DNA from: Astrocystis sublimbata | Lineage: Eukaryota > Ascomycota > Sordariomycetes > Xylariales > Xylariaceae | Length of the DNA: 64,000 nt | Direction of reading: 5' to 3' | NCBI GenBank assembly: GCA_022453515.1 | Contig: JAJNNY010000004.1 | Span: 186,001-250,000, forward strand | Position numbers and translations under genes: made by a program | Notes under the pieces: model-generated | Databases searched by the model: none | What the model was told of the DNA's origin: nothing | The model's input: only the letters and a program-made list of their open reading frames with translations | Shown: positions 46,975 to 57,188 of the stretch, in pieces | Position numbering within the stretch: position 1 is the first letter of the stretch | Layout: each line of letters starts with the position of its first letter

Positions 46975-47160
46975 CACCTATGCAGTATGAAAAGTAAATA
47001 AAAGATTTGACTTTCCTTTAGTGACTAGTGTTTTGCTTAATCAATTAATACCTATTGTATAACTAATAAACGGCTTTAAAATAAATTCTAGATAATTAGA
47101 TAATAAATAGTAATAGTTCTAGAAAGGATTGAATATCTAGTAGGTAATGCTTTATTCCGA
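46975..47160. repeat. AT-rich island
   Basis: TpA-rich block (TTAATCAATTAATACC, ATAATTAGATAATAAATAG) bounded by ordinary DNA, similar in texture to the islands at 40.7 and 44.4 kb. Confidence 0.45.
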
Positions 47161-47702
47161 ATTATAGCCATTTACTTTCACACTGCGGGCCACCGTCTGT
47201 CTTGATGCCTGTTGCAATAGCTGGTTGTCCGTGGGTCATATGTTGAGCAGCTCCATGCCTGCTGGCGTCTCCGCAGAGATTGCCACGCGATCGCCCTCGC
47301 CGGCCTATCTCCAACCGACGTACAGTTCCATTCAAATTTAACCGACCGGGGAGGCGCGCTGTCACGTCACGTACCTTACATATCAGATCGTGAGTGGGGA
47401 TTTGTTTCTGTAACCCTTTGCCACAATCGTCGAGTACAGCAGCACGTCATCCAATATTACTCATCTGATTCATACAATTGAGAACAACATCAGATTTACT
47501 ATTTTTTAGCCGACCAGGGTGAAGGAGGAAACAAGTGACTGGCTTCAACATCGGCCTATGAATAAGAATCGGACCCAACAGAAAGCGGGTTGGGATTTCT
47601 TTGTTCTACTCTAATTGTAACTGCCTTCGCTTGAAGAGCGCGGGGCATCTGTAGTCTGAGAACCGGACTTCTACCAAAAGTAACAAACATCACATCCCCT
47701 TG

Positions 47703-50700
47703 ATGTGGTCTCCAAAGCAACCTGCTCTAAAATATTGCGCTGCCCCAATGCCGAATGAGACGATAGGCCAGCCAGCCAAGCGAAAAACAGTCGCGGATAA
47801 GAGATGTAGCGTGTGCGGTCTTGCATTTACCCGCCGGGAGCATCTCTTCCGTCATGAGAAAAGCCACACGCGCGAAAAGCCACATCAATGCCTTGACTGT
47901 GGGAAGAAGTTTTCTCGCCAGTAAGAGTCCCGGTATTGTCACTATATTGCATAAAATCGTATAGCGACCTCCCACGATTAATAGGACATATACTTAACCG
48001 ATGCTCCAGAGATGTTCTCATTCGCCACCGCCTGTCCCATGAAGCGGACGGGCAACCCCCAACCGGCGTCACTCACTCGCGAGCATGTGAGGTTCGTACG
48101 AAAACATCCCTTATCTGGTTCATCTTATAACATGGCATGTTCTCTGTTTAGAGAGACGGGGATTTCAGTTGACATGTTCATATGCACGCAAAGCAATGCG
48201 CCTTGAGCCGAACCCGGTGTTCCCGTACTGGCAGCCCATGTAGACGGTGCATGGAACGGAGTCTTGTCTGTACATATCCCAGCACTGGTTGCTCCGAAAT
48301 CCCACAATCCTATGCGACGGACGTCGACCCCGACGTGAATAACCAGGAACGCCATGTAACAGCAACTGCCCAGGACCTCTCAGGGAATCCTCTTTCGAGC
48401 CCGTATACTAGTTACAGCCCCAGACGAAGTGCAGCTTCAGGTAACCTGGAATGCGTCAACGGCCTGGAGCCCAGCGGTAATGGACCATGGTCTCAACCGA
48501 GCGAGGCAGCTTCCTGCAACGAATGGCTGACCTTCGCTCACACCATACCGGCGACACGGCCACTGTCGCCGACTGTCCAACGTGCTCATGTGGATTCCTT
48601 TGATCTTGGAGTTGGCTTGAATAAATGGGAGGTCGATCTTCTATCTATGAATTGGCTGTCTCCGGGGTACCCAAGCTCAATGGTCTGGGATGAGTCCATG
48701 CCATCTCCGGCTCATAGTACGCTGGACTACACTGGCTTTGGCGACCCTTTCACATCCCAAACTACCACTGCCATGCCCGATGCTGTCGGTGGGTGGGCTG
48801 TAAGTGGAGAAGAGGGAGGCCTAGGAAGGGCTACACAACCAGCAAGAACGGATATTCCCCTAGACAGTCGGACGGTCACAAATGACTCTGAGGAACTGGT
48901 CAATCTTTGTTCGGGAAGTCCCAAGGACAGAGTGCCCAGGGCCGTATACACTGGTGGCTCAGGATCTCGAGCGCCTTTCCACGGCCAAGCAACTCAGCGC
49001 CGGCCACTGTGGCGACGAAGCTCAACTGTCAGTGTCCCAGCAACATCTAGTAGCACCTCGATCTCACGCACGAGTCTTGTAAGTGCTAGCAGCTATGAGA
49101 AAATGGTCCTGAATCTACAATCGGTTCTTGGCAAAGAGTGTCCTCAGCTTGGCCCGCAGGCCATTCCCACACTAGACCTCACGCTGGACTGTGTCCAATC
49201 ATTCTTTGATTTATTCTACCCTAGTTTTCCATTCATCCGGATCAGCAGCTTTCTCGAAGATTCGAGCAACAACTGAATTCTTCTCCTTGCTGTCATTGTA
49301 GTGGGATCAAAATATGTTCCATCCGGCCAAGACCCGGTGCTCAGGGACCAACTCATACATCTACTGAACAGAGTGTCAAGGGAAAAGCTTTATGCTATAC
49401 CGCTACAAGATAGCCGTTTTTCGACCTTCGCATCAGAAGGCAAACATGACAGCCAAATCGACTTGTCCACCTTACAGGCGGCGACCCTATGTCTCATATG
49501 CACACTACACGCTGGGAAGAGATACCCTTTCAGCAATGCTCTACTCGAATATCACCTACTTGTCGGCGCATGCAAAAATATGAAATTGCTTTCTATGGCT
49601 CCAGTGACGGAGACGATGGATCCTGAATGCGACCTAGCTGTCCAGGACTGGGTCAATGGCCAATCGAGGGTGAGAACCGGGTTGATGATATGGGTATGAC
49701 TTCCTGTCGAACGCCCCTTGGCCCCCACCCCATACTAAAATGATTCTAGCTGTTAGACGCAATGGTTGCTTTCGAGTTTGACATGACACCGTTGATGCAG
49801 CTCGTTGATGCAAGGATACCTTTACCGTGTCTGGAAAGCATCTGGGAACAACCATCACTAGAAAAAATAATGGCAGAAAAAGCTAGTTCAAGTACGTTTG
49901 ACGTGTGGCATCTCGACATCAGATACTAATACCAGCACGTATAGAGACTCTAATAGAAGCAGTGGAGACATTGTACTTGGAAAGACAGCTTCCGGATACG
50001 TTAAGCGAACTCAGCACCAGTCTAATCATCCATAGTATTTGGCGAAGAACAAAGGAAGTCATCAAACAGAACGACACACAGTTGGCAGCTTGGGTTCCGT
50101 CGCCCACATCCAGGCAAACGCGTGCCATCAATTTGCATGCCTCCAAAGAGACCTGGCCGCCTTCTGACCCCACGCTTTCCAATTGGCGGAATAGTGCATG
50201 CGACTGTTTAGATATCTTGCATTGGCGAGCCAATTCCAAAATCGCCAGTGTTGGGGGCTTGGAACATCCCAACGTCATGCATCTCCATCTATCGCGCCTC
50301 CTTCTACTCACCCCAGTTGCGCATATTCAAACAGTAGCAAAAACCTCAAGGCACTCGAAATCTCCACGAGACAGATCATACTCGGATGCGAAACGTCACG
50401 TGCTCTCATGGGCTATACGCGACCCATTCAAGGCCAGGCTTGCCGTGATCCATGCAGGTGCGTTATTTTGGCATGTGCGAAGGTACTCAAGAAGCAGCTT
50501 CCTGGAGCCTTTTGCAATTTACATCGCCACATTAGTTCTATGGGCATACAGCACCTCGAGTCAGTCCGCCAAGCCTCAAATCGGAACCTTGTCGCCTACA
50601 GAGAAGACTCAACAGGGGCCGCCTAGATCCTCATCGGACATTGATAGCGACCAAGATACAAATTTAGAGCTTTCCTTCTTCTACATCGACCGACCGTGTG

Positions 50701-50993
50701 ACGACGAAGTGGTCCAAACATATTTACGTGTAGGTAACAAGCTGGGTGCATACATGTCGAGAGTTGGCGTCATCTCCGCTGCTGCCGCACCCAGGAAGAT
50801 CATTCAGGAAGGATTGGGTCTCCTGACCTGTGAGCCTCATTACGCAGGCACTGAAGGTCAACCCAGTGCGGGCTCGGAAGATCGGACTGATCGTCACCTC
50901 TGGGGAATCGAAGAATCTTTCATTCGGCTACTCGAGCCCCTTACTGAAATTCCTAGATGTCAAGTGCTTTTGCACCAGAGTGAAGGAATATAG
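47703..50993 (+). pseudogene. C2H2 plus Zn2Cys6 transcription regulator broken by TGA
   Basis: Nuclear DNA-binding regulator. Exons are 47703-47920, 48010-48091, 48194-49693, 49750-49891 and 49945-50993; phases close over 996 codons. The N-terminus has two C2H2 fingers (Cys35, Cys38, His51, His55; Cys63, Cys66, His79, His83, the second completed by a splice) and a Zn2Cys6 cluster (Cys99, 102, 109, 116, 119, 126), also built across a splice. The C-terminal half is a fungal_trans-type domain (FDLFYPSFPFIRIS, ILLLAVIVVGSKY, RTGLMIW, LLDAMVAFEFDMTPL, HLHLSRLLLLTPV). Codon 461 (49274-49276) is an in-frame TGA between DSSNN and ILLLAV; no GT donor nearby can remove it, and the frame continues unshifted beyond it. 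The gene is therefore truncated to its DNA-binding part, is read through, or contains a base error. Confidence 0.85.
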
Positions 50994-51025
50994 CAGTGGC
51001 CTAGTAGTGAAGTAGAAGTATAGGG

Positions 51026-51203
51026 GTCAGGTGTCAATTCTATTGATTCCTGGGCTCTCCCATACAGTGGGAGTCGCCCAGTCCTTATATACACAGATCT
51101 AGTAGCCCAGATAGCCCCTGCAGGGGAGCCCCTAGGTCATAATGAGGCCCTGGCTACGGAGCTCCTAGGTCATAGTGATGCCCTTGCTACCATGACACCT
51201 GAC
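51026..51203. mobile_element. 178-bp LTR- or TIR-like relic with internal tandem repeat
   Basis: The ends are inverted copies: GTCAGGTGTCA (51026-51036) and TGACACCTGAC (51193-51203). Inside are a hairpin CTCCC-ataca-GTGGGAG, a TATA-like CTTATATACAC, and two tandem 33-base units (51125-51157 and 51158-51190) that differ at four positions. This suits a solo LTR or a small TIR element. It lies 33 bases after the stop of the broken regulator gene. No protein is encoded. Confidence 0.5.
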
Positions 51204-51772
51204 ACTAGAATGGAAGAAAACGATATTCCTGCGAGACCAAGCCCGATTATGCCTCTTTCTTGACAGTTGCGAGGCATCACCAAGACCAATTTCTCTGACC
51301 ATTACACATCTTCTACTGCGGGATGTCGGGCGGATCATGTCTGGCGCAAATAGTTGCTTGGGTAATTAATTGCCTTTTGTGAATACCTGGAAAGACGATT
51401 GCTCTTGTTCTATGATTGTAAATCTAGAACTTTTGATCCTCATGGACCAATGACCTTTGTCTATATTACTTATGTATACAGATTGCTAGCGAGCTAAGTC
51501 TCTAACTAGGCGGTACTCACCCCAACTTTGCATGTAAGTAGCGTTGATAGTCGTTGAGGCCATTAGCGGCAATCCAGCTCGAACAACTTTTCCCTTAAAG
51601 CCGAGTCGAGTCATCTTGATTATTTGGACAACATTTGGAACTGATGCTGTCGCGGTTCACTCAAATACTTTTACAGGGTAAGGGGGGTCACAGTTTAGCT
51701 TCTGAGGACCGCGGGCCTGACCCCGGTCCTTGCCGTTTCTTTATCCCATGCAAATTATTTGAAACCGTTTCC

Positions 51773-51814
51773 TACCCCGCCGGAGGTTGGCTTGTCATCT
51801 TTAACCCCACCGGA
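51773..51814 (-). promoter_or_regulatory. Two TCCGGYGGGG boxes upstream of permease
   Basis: Read on the minus strand, 51784-51773 is TCCGGCGGGGTA, identical to the first box before the GH31 gene, and 51814-51803 is TCCGGTGGGGTT. They lie about 265-306 bases before the permease ATG. The cores GCGGGG and GTGGGG fit the CreA/CRE1 consensus. Confidence 0.6.
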
Positions 51815-51873
51815 GGCATGCTAATTGGAAGACAAACCAGGCATAGCCAGGTGACCAGCATAACCTCACCGCA

Positions 51874-51883
51874 AATCCGGGGT
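51874..51883. promoter_or_regulatory. AATCCGGGGT motif before permease
   Basis: Third exact copy of the 10-mer in the island, about 200 bases before the permease ATG. Confidence 0.4.
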
Positions 51884-52078
51884 ACAGCTTCCCCGTGGGG
51901 ATTCATTATGCAGAAACCCTGACAATGGGCATTCAATACCCATATAGGAAATCGCGGTTGCCTCCATGATATAAACCTCGACCTCGGCCGTGATCTTGGC
52001 TTGGCGTTGACTCTGCCTGTCTCCGAAATCAAACAAGTTCCGACTGCTCCCCTCTGAGTAGACTGCAGCCTTGACACT

Positions 52079-54042
52079 ATGAGTACTATGGAAATGTTGG
52101 ACCCTAGCAGAGAGAAGGCCAGCGCCGTAGGCGTAGAGCTGGCCACCTTCAACAATGCTAAGGACCTAGAGTTGGTCAAGCAGGCAGCCGAAGACGAACA
52201 TGCGCAGACATTTGTGCAAGCCATTCGTCAGCATCCTACAGCTGTGCTTTGGAGCTTGCTACTGTCGACTTCTATCATCATGGAAGGTTACGACATCGTC
52301 CTGATCTCTTCGTTTTTCGCACAGCCGGCCTTCTCAGAGAGGTACGGCAGCTTTGACCCCGGGTCTGACTCGTACCAGATCAGCGCTTCATGGCAGAACG
52401 GCCTTATCAACGCCGCTACTGTTGGAACTATCATTGGAGCTTTCTTAAATGGATATCTGACACCCTCTTACGGATATCGCAAGATTCTCTTGTTCGCTCT
52501 TGTCCTGATCACGGGCTTCATCGCGCTCCCCTTTTCCGCCCCTAATCTTCCAGTTTTGCTTGTCGGTCAGTTCTTATGTGGCATCCCTTGGGGTATCTTT
52601 GCTACAATGGTCAGTATGGTCTCCGCTACTTCTTTCCATTCCATGCTGTCGAGATTCATCTCACTCATCGTGCTATCACTGACCCCAGGTCACAGGCCCC
52701 AGCGTACGCCTCAGAAGTCTGCCCTCTCGCTTTACGCGGTTATTTGACCGTATATGTCAATCTATGCTGGGCAATTGGCCAGTTGATATCGGCAGGTGTG
52801 CAGGCTGGCTTCGCTGGCGGCACGGGCATGTGGTCCTACAGAATCCCATTCGCGATCCAATGGGTCTGGCCTGTCCCCCTTTTCTTCATTCTGGTATGTA
52901 CCTCAACTGTCCCTTAGTGGCAAGCCCCAGATATAGAGATTCACGTAAACATATTTTTCCTTTTGAATTACTTGAAAGAGTAAAGTACTGACTACAGTGG
53001 TTAAAGTGGTTTGCTCCAGAATCGCCGTGGTATCTCGTCCGCAGAGAAGAATATCAAAAGGCAGAGCAAAACCTCATACGTCTAGGGTGCGCACCAAGCA
53101 AATCCAAGCAGACGCTAGCCATGATGGTGCATACAAACGAGCTAGAAAAGGAGATGAATACGGGAACATCATATCTCGACTGTTTTCACGGCGTAGACCG
53201 CTACCGTACCGAGATCGCGTGCATGGCCTTCGCTGCCCAGCCGTTTTGCGGTTCCGCCCTGGCCTCAACGCCAACATACTTCTTCGTGCAAGCCGGCCTC
53301 CCCGTGAGCATTTCTTTCCGGTTGGCGGTGGGGAGTCTCGGTCTTGCTGCTGTCGGTACCATCATCGCCTGGTTCATGATGTCTCGGCTCGGACGTCGGA
53401 CGTTATATCTATGGGGTTTGGGAATTCTAACTGCCCTTCTTCTCGTCGTCGGGATCATCAGCGCCAGCACTATTCACGATTCCGTCGCAGGAAACTACGC
53501 GCAAGCTAGTTTACTATTGGTTTGGGAGTTTGTTGTATGTGAACACTGCATTCTTGGGTTCCCGTTTTGCCGTGTATCAGAGACACGGATTCTCCTTATG
53601 GAGTCTGTCGGACAGATACTTTCATTTCGTAAGCTCCTCCATCATGTTATAAGCTAACACCAATGTGACAAACAAGTATTACATGACTGTGGGCCCAATC
53701 TGCTACGCAATCATCACCGAGGTCTCGTCTACTCGTCTACGAAATGAGAGCATATCTCTCAGTCGAATTTGTTATTATGTTGCCCAGATCGCCAGCAACG
53801 CCGCAGAGCCCTATCTCATCAACCCCACAGCGGCCAACTTGCAAGGCAAGACCGCATTCGTCTGGGGCGCGTTCGCTTTCATCTTTTTCGTCTGGACGTT
53901 CTTCCGGCTGCCTGAAACAAAAGATAGGACTTACGAGGAGCTTGATATTATGTTCTTACAAGGGGTTAAGGCCAGAGATTTAGATTCGTACAGATCAGAT
54001 ATTCACGGGGTCGGGAATAGGCGCGCTGCCAGCTATGCCTGA
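52079..54042 (+). CDS. MFS sugar:proton symporter, maltose-permease-like
   Basis: Predicted plasma-membrane importer of the MAL-type (alpha-glucoside) branch of sugar porters. Four exons (52079-52609, 52696-52893, 53007-53534, 53677-54042) close in phase, 540 residues, about twelve helices. Seen: [21 protein letters not shown] in helix 1, [20 protein letters not shown] joined by splicing to [17 protein letters not shown], the signature [15 protein letters not shown], the loop [23 protein letters not shown] and [14 protein letters not shown]. The GYD-IVLI-F start and [15 protein letters not shown] block are those of fungal maltose/oligosaccharide permeases, so a di- or trisaccharide substrate is likely, but could be any alpha- or xylo-oligosaccharide. 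The promoter holds five recurrent boxes in total, two of them shared with the GH31 gene. Confidence 0.92.
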
Positions 54043-54671
54043 CCAAGAATCGTGAGTAATCTTGTAGGGTGGTTGCAATTAAGAGGTTGATTATACGACT
54101 CTACAGTCGCTATCGAGTAGTACTCTCGTATGAACAAGACGCATCATGCGAAAGGGCGTCTTGTGATGAGCATATTGTATACAAACGTTAAAGTGTTGGC
54201 CTGGCAGCTAGAGGTTCGAGTGTCCGATGGAAGTGTGGATATAAATGATATGCTTGACTGAGTAGTACATACAATAATGTTTTAAAGGACCTTTCTTCTG
54301 AGTCGGAAGGACTGAATAGATACTAAAAGTACTTTTAAAGGAAAGAGGACAGTAGGTAGGTACTTACTTATATGAATGGCAGCTATGTGGGAAGGTGTGA
54401 GTATGTGTGTGAACTGTAAGTCACGCACTGTATACCTACTTATACTTATCTTTACCTGGGCATGCTGGGGCACCCCTCCATCCACAATAGGTACAACATC
54501 GTCGACATGCCTTCGTCTCTAGCACCAACAGTCCGAATGCCCACCAACCACGCTCCTTTCTGTTTGCATGCTAACACAGCTGCCATTGATTTGGGGCTCC
54601 AACTGTTTTTACCGCGCTGACTAGCGAAACTCATCTCGTCAAAGTGTCACTGCAAACCCTGCTCCCCCGTA
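54043..54671. other. Intergenic, no gene seen
   Basis: Nothing coding. A GGTTCGAGT near 54212 looks like a tRNA B-box but no cloverleaf can be built around it. GGTAGGTA repeat near 54352. Confidence 0.5.
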
Positions 54672-55563
54672 ATGTCCTGGAAAGTCCCGCGAAGCACAGT
54701 GCCACCACCACCGCCTCCCTCTACCAGCGTTCCATTGGAGGGTGATGATGAGAAGCCAGCATCGAATGGCGGTCATGGCACGGATGATGCCTTAAGGGTC
54801 ACCAGAATCCTCGAAGATGCGAACATCCCTTGTTGTCTTGTTGGGATATCCGCGCTCATCTTCTACGGAGCCGCTAGAACGCGCCCGGTATGGAGCTCTA
54901 AGATCTCGCCATCTATGTATTGAAATATGAGCTTTCTGACCATGTGCATTTGCTTAGGACTGGGAAATTTGTGTTCCTACAGGCCTTATCGACAAGGCAA
55001 CAGAGCTGGTTCAATCCGAACCACATTCGAGCGAATATTGCATGGTGGAGCCTTGGTCTCATCCAAGCTCATCTCTTTTACACACGTATAATCGCTTCAA
55101 AGGCCGCGGAACTGATTTCCATTTCATTCTTGTGCCCGCAAACGACGTTCATATAGTATGTGAGCCATCAAACCTGACACGGAGTCTGAGAGGCCTCCCT
55201 TATCCTAGACTAGATGTTTACATTCAGAGCTGTTTGGACACCGGCGACAGGCTCCAACTTTGCGACGTTATAGATGGCACCGATCTACCAGAGCAATGGG
55301 GTGAAGACAACCTCGATCTCGAGGGATTCAACGATATGGAATGGTCTAAGGGCATAAATAAGAGAGGGATGGAGTTCGCAAATGGGAAGTTCGCGCACTG
55401 GGCACCTTCTACGAAGAAAATGAAGAAGCGAGACATGTGGCAATCCCTAGTGCGCTCCAAAAACGACAGACTAGATTGGACAAAGCCAAGTGATATATTT
55501 ATTACACAGTATCGCATCCGAGGCGAGCCGGACTCGTGGACTATTTTGTCAGAGATGTACTGA
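54672..55563 (+). CDS. Nucleotidyltransferase-fold-like fungal protein A
   Basis: Two exons (54672-54887 and 54958-55563; 70-nt intron with GTATGG donor and TTAG acceptor) give 273 residues. After a Pro-rich start comes ILEDANIPCCLVGISALIFYGAARTRP joined by the splice to DWEICVP: a helix, a G-[IS]-A turn and an acidic strand in the order found in nucleotidyltransferase (NTase) folds, where the acidic residues bind metal. Later parts (RGTDFHFILVPANDVHIV, YPRLDVYIQSCLD) continue an alpha/beta fold; the second half is family-specific. I know such proteins only as uncharacterised fungal families, and catalytic activity is not certain because only one acidic pair (Asp73, Glu75) is evident. The gene ends 81 bases from its convergent neighbour. 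Confidence 0.75.
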
Positions 55564-55644
55564 ATATTACGTGAACCAGACTGGCTGGATAATTATCCAG
55601 CATTAGCTTTCAGGTGCCGGAGTTGGTGATGCTGATCACCCAGT

Positions 55645-56495
55645 TTATTTTATTCCCGGGCGATGGAGCAATTGACCACCACAGCTGAGACTGAGAGTTT
55701 TTCGCATCCTCTCTCGAGCCACCGGATCGTCCATTGCTGCCTTGTAGACTTCATAGAACTCGACTCGCCAATCCATGTTAAGGTGCTCGCTCCATTCCCG
55801 AATGACCTCCTCGTAATTTTCGAAGAGGAACTGCAGGTCCTGAAAGTCTGATTCTTTCTTCCTTGACATCCATGTTTTCAGTTTGCACTCAACCTGCCAA
55901 TCCAGTTCGATAACAGAGACCGAATCGCCTTGGGGCGTCCGAAATGACGGCTTGATAAGCGCAAACGAGCCGGGTTCTCGCAGATCGGGAGTGTCAAGCG
56001 CTCCTATAAAACTTTAGTAATGACGACATCAGACCTTCTGATAACTAATTGTTGCCTACCCGAGAGCACGATATCAACACCTACGACCTGTTCTTCTTCC
56101 TCGCCCACGTCGACAAACATTCTTTCTTGAATGCTCCCTGAAATCTCCCAGTAGTTCAATATAGCCCTACAAAACATCAATAATACTGCTGACAAATTAG
56201 GAGAAAAGAAGTCGGACCAGCTGTAAGGGGCAAGAGTAGCTCTCACTTGACAAACGTCTTCTGCCACCACAAGTAGATCTAGATCTTTCGTGTCTCGTCG
56301 TGACCCTCGGAGCTTGAGAGCCCAGCCGCCGAACCAAGCATAGTATTGGCCAGCAAAGGCTATTTGAAGATAGCTTGCCGCCTTTGCCATTTGTTTGTCC
56401 GTCGCTTTCACCGCATTCTTTTCAAGATCCTTCAATTCTTGCGGTGAAGTCTGTCCAAAGTACCTCGCTGCAGGCTGAATACCACTGCTAGACAT
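55645..56495 (-). CDS. Nucleotidyltransferase-fold-like fungal protein B
   Basis: Two exons on the minus strand (56495-56060 and 56003-55645) with a 56-nt intron give 264 residues. YYAWFGGWALKLRGSRRDTKDLDLLVVAED has the NTase signature in order: Gly56-Gly57, a helix, then Asp71-x-Asp73. Downstream are GSIQERMFVDVG, VVGVDIVLSG, and after the splice VIELDWQVECKLKTWMSRKK followed by helices. It differs in sequence from protein A. An 80-nt stretch (56246-56167) has a good donor (GTGAGA), a CTAAT branch site and a TTGTAG acceptor, but removing it would shift the frame, whereas reading through keeps RAILNYWE in frame; I keep it as coding. Function unknown; bacterial relatives of this fold include AbiEii-type NTases. 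Confidence 0.75.
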
Positions 56496-57188
56496 GTTAA
56501 GAGTTATTAAAAGGTATTAAAGCAGGTATAAGGAGAAATATAATCAATTAGTATAGGCCATTAGTATAGGAATAGAAGTGTATCTAGGACTCTATGCACT
56601 TGTCTGGCTAGGTAGATAATCTTCAAAATCGAGCAGTTTACGCGCCGTGTATTGTTATTGGTTCCGTTATGTACCTACCTAGGTATTGTTGGTCCCACTA
56701 TCTGTTGGTTTCACTCCTGCACGCTCTTCACAGGGGTCGGCCAAAACCAATGGCTTACGCGCCGGCGGAGTGCACGGGAAGCATGTCTTGGTTAAGAGCA
56801 CCAATAGAAAGAGCTTAATAACTTTCCTTGCTCAAAAGTAAGACCTTCCCTACCTCAAAATTGACCTATCAGTTGACCTCCGAGTACTGCGCATGGCTGC
56901 CCCATTCGAATACGTAGGTGTTAAGGGGGCCAGGTCCACACATGATGATGAGCAGCATATAGGAGGAATAGGCATGCGGCATGGTAGGGGTGTTTGCATC
57001 TCCTCCCCCTTCCACCCCCTCCATCTTGCTATCCAGTTCACTCTGCCCCGTCACTAATGTTAAGCTTGGATTTGAAAGTCACTAGGAATAATACGATGAA
57101 GTGAAGTTGGGGTCAAGTAAATAAGCCTCCCCGCGATCACACCACTCTCAAATGATGCTGTCATCCTTGTGATTATCCATTAACACGT
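56496..57188. other. Intergenic, AT-rich on the left
   Basis: 56500-56600 is an AT-rich block (AGGTATTAAAGCAGG, AATATAATCAATTAG) of the same texture as the islands at 40-47 kb. The rest contains a GGTA palindrome near 56680 and no coding segment. Confidence 0.5.

Larger units (their letters stand above)
46407..47702. other. Divergent promoter region
   Basis: Separates the GH39-like gene (minus) from the regulator gene (plus). It holds one AATCCGGGGT motif, a 14-base match to a transposon-like end, and an AT-rich island (all listed separately). No coding segment is supported. Confidence 0.6.
50994..52078. other. Intergenic region with TE relic and promoter boxes
   Basis: Starts with the 178-bp repeat-like element just downstream of the regulator gene and ends with the promoter of the maltose-type permease, which carries two kinds of recurrent motif. 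No coding segment is supported. Confidence 0.6.

Noticed and set aside
54195..54235. tRNA-like B-box GGTTCGAGT
   Set aside because: No A-box at the right distance and no acceptor stem; no cloverleaf can be drawn.
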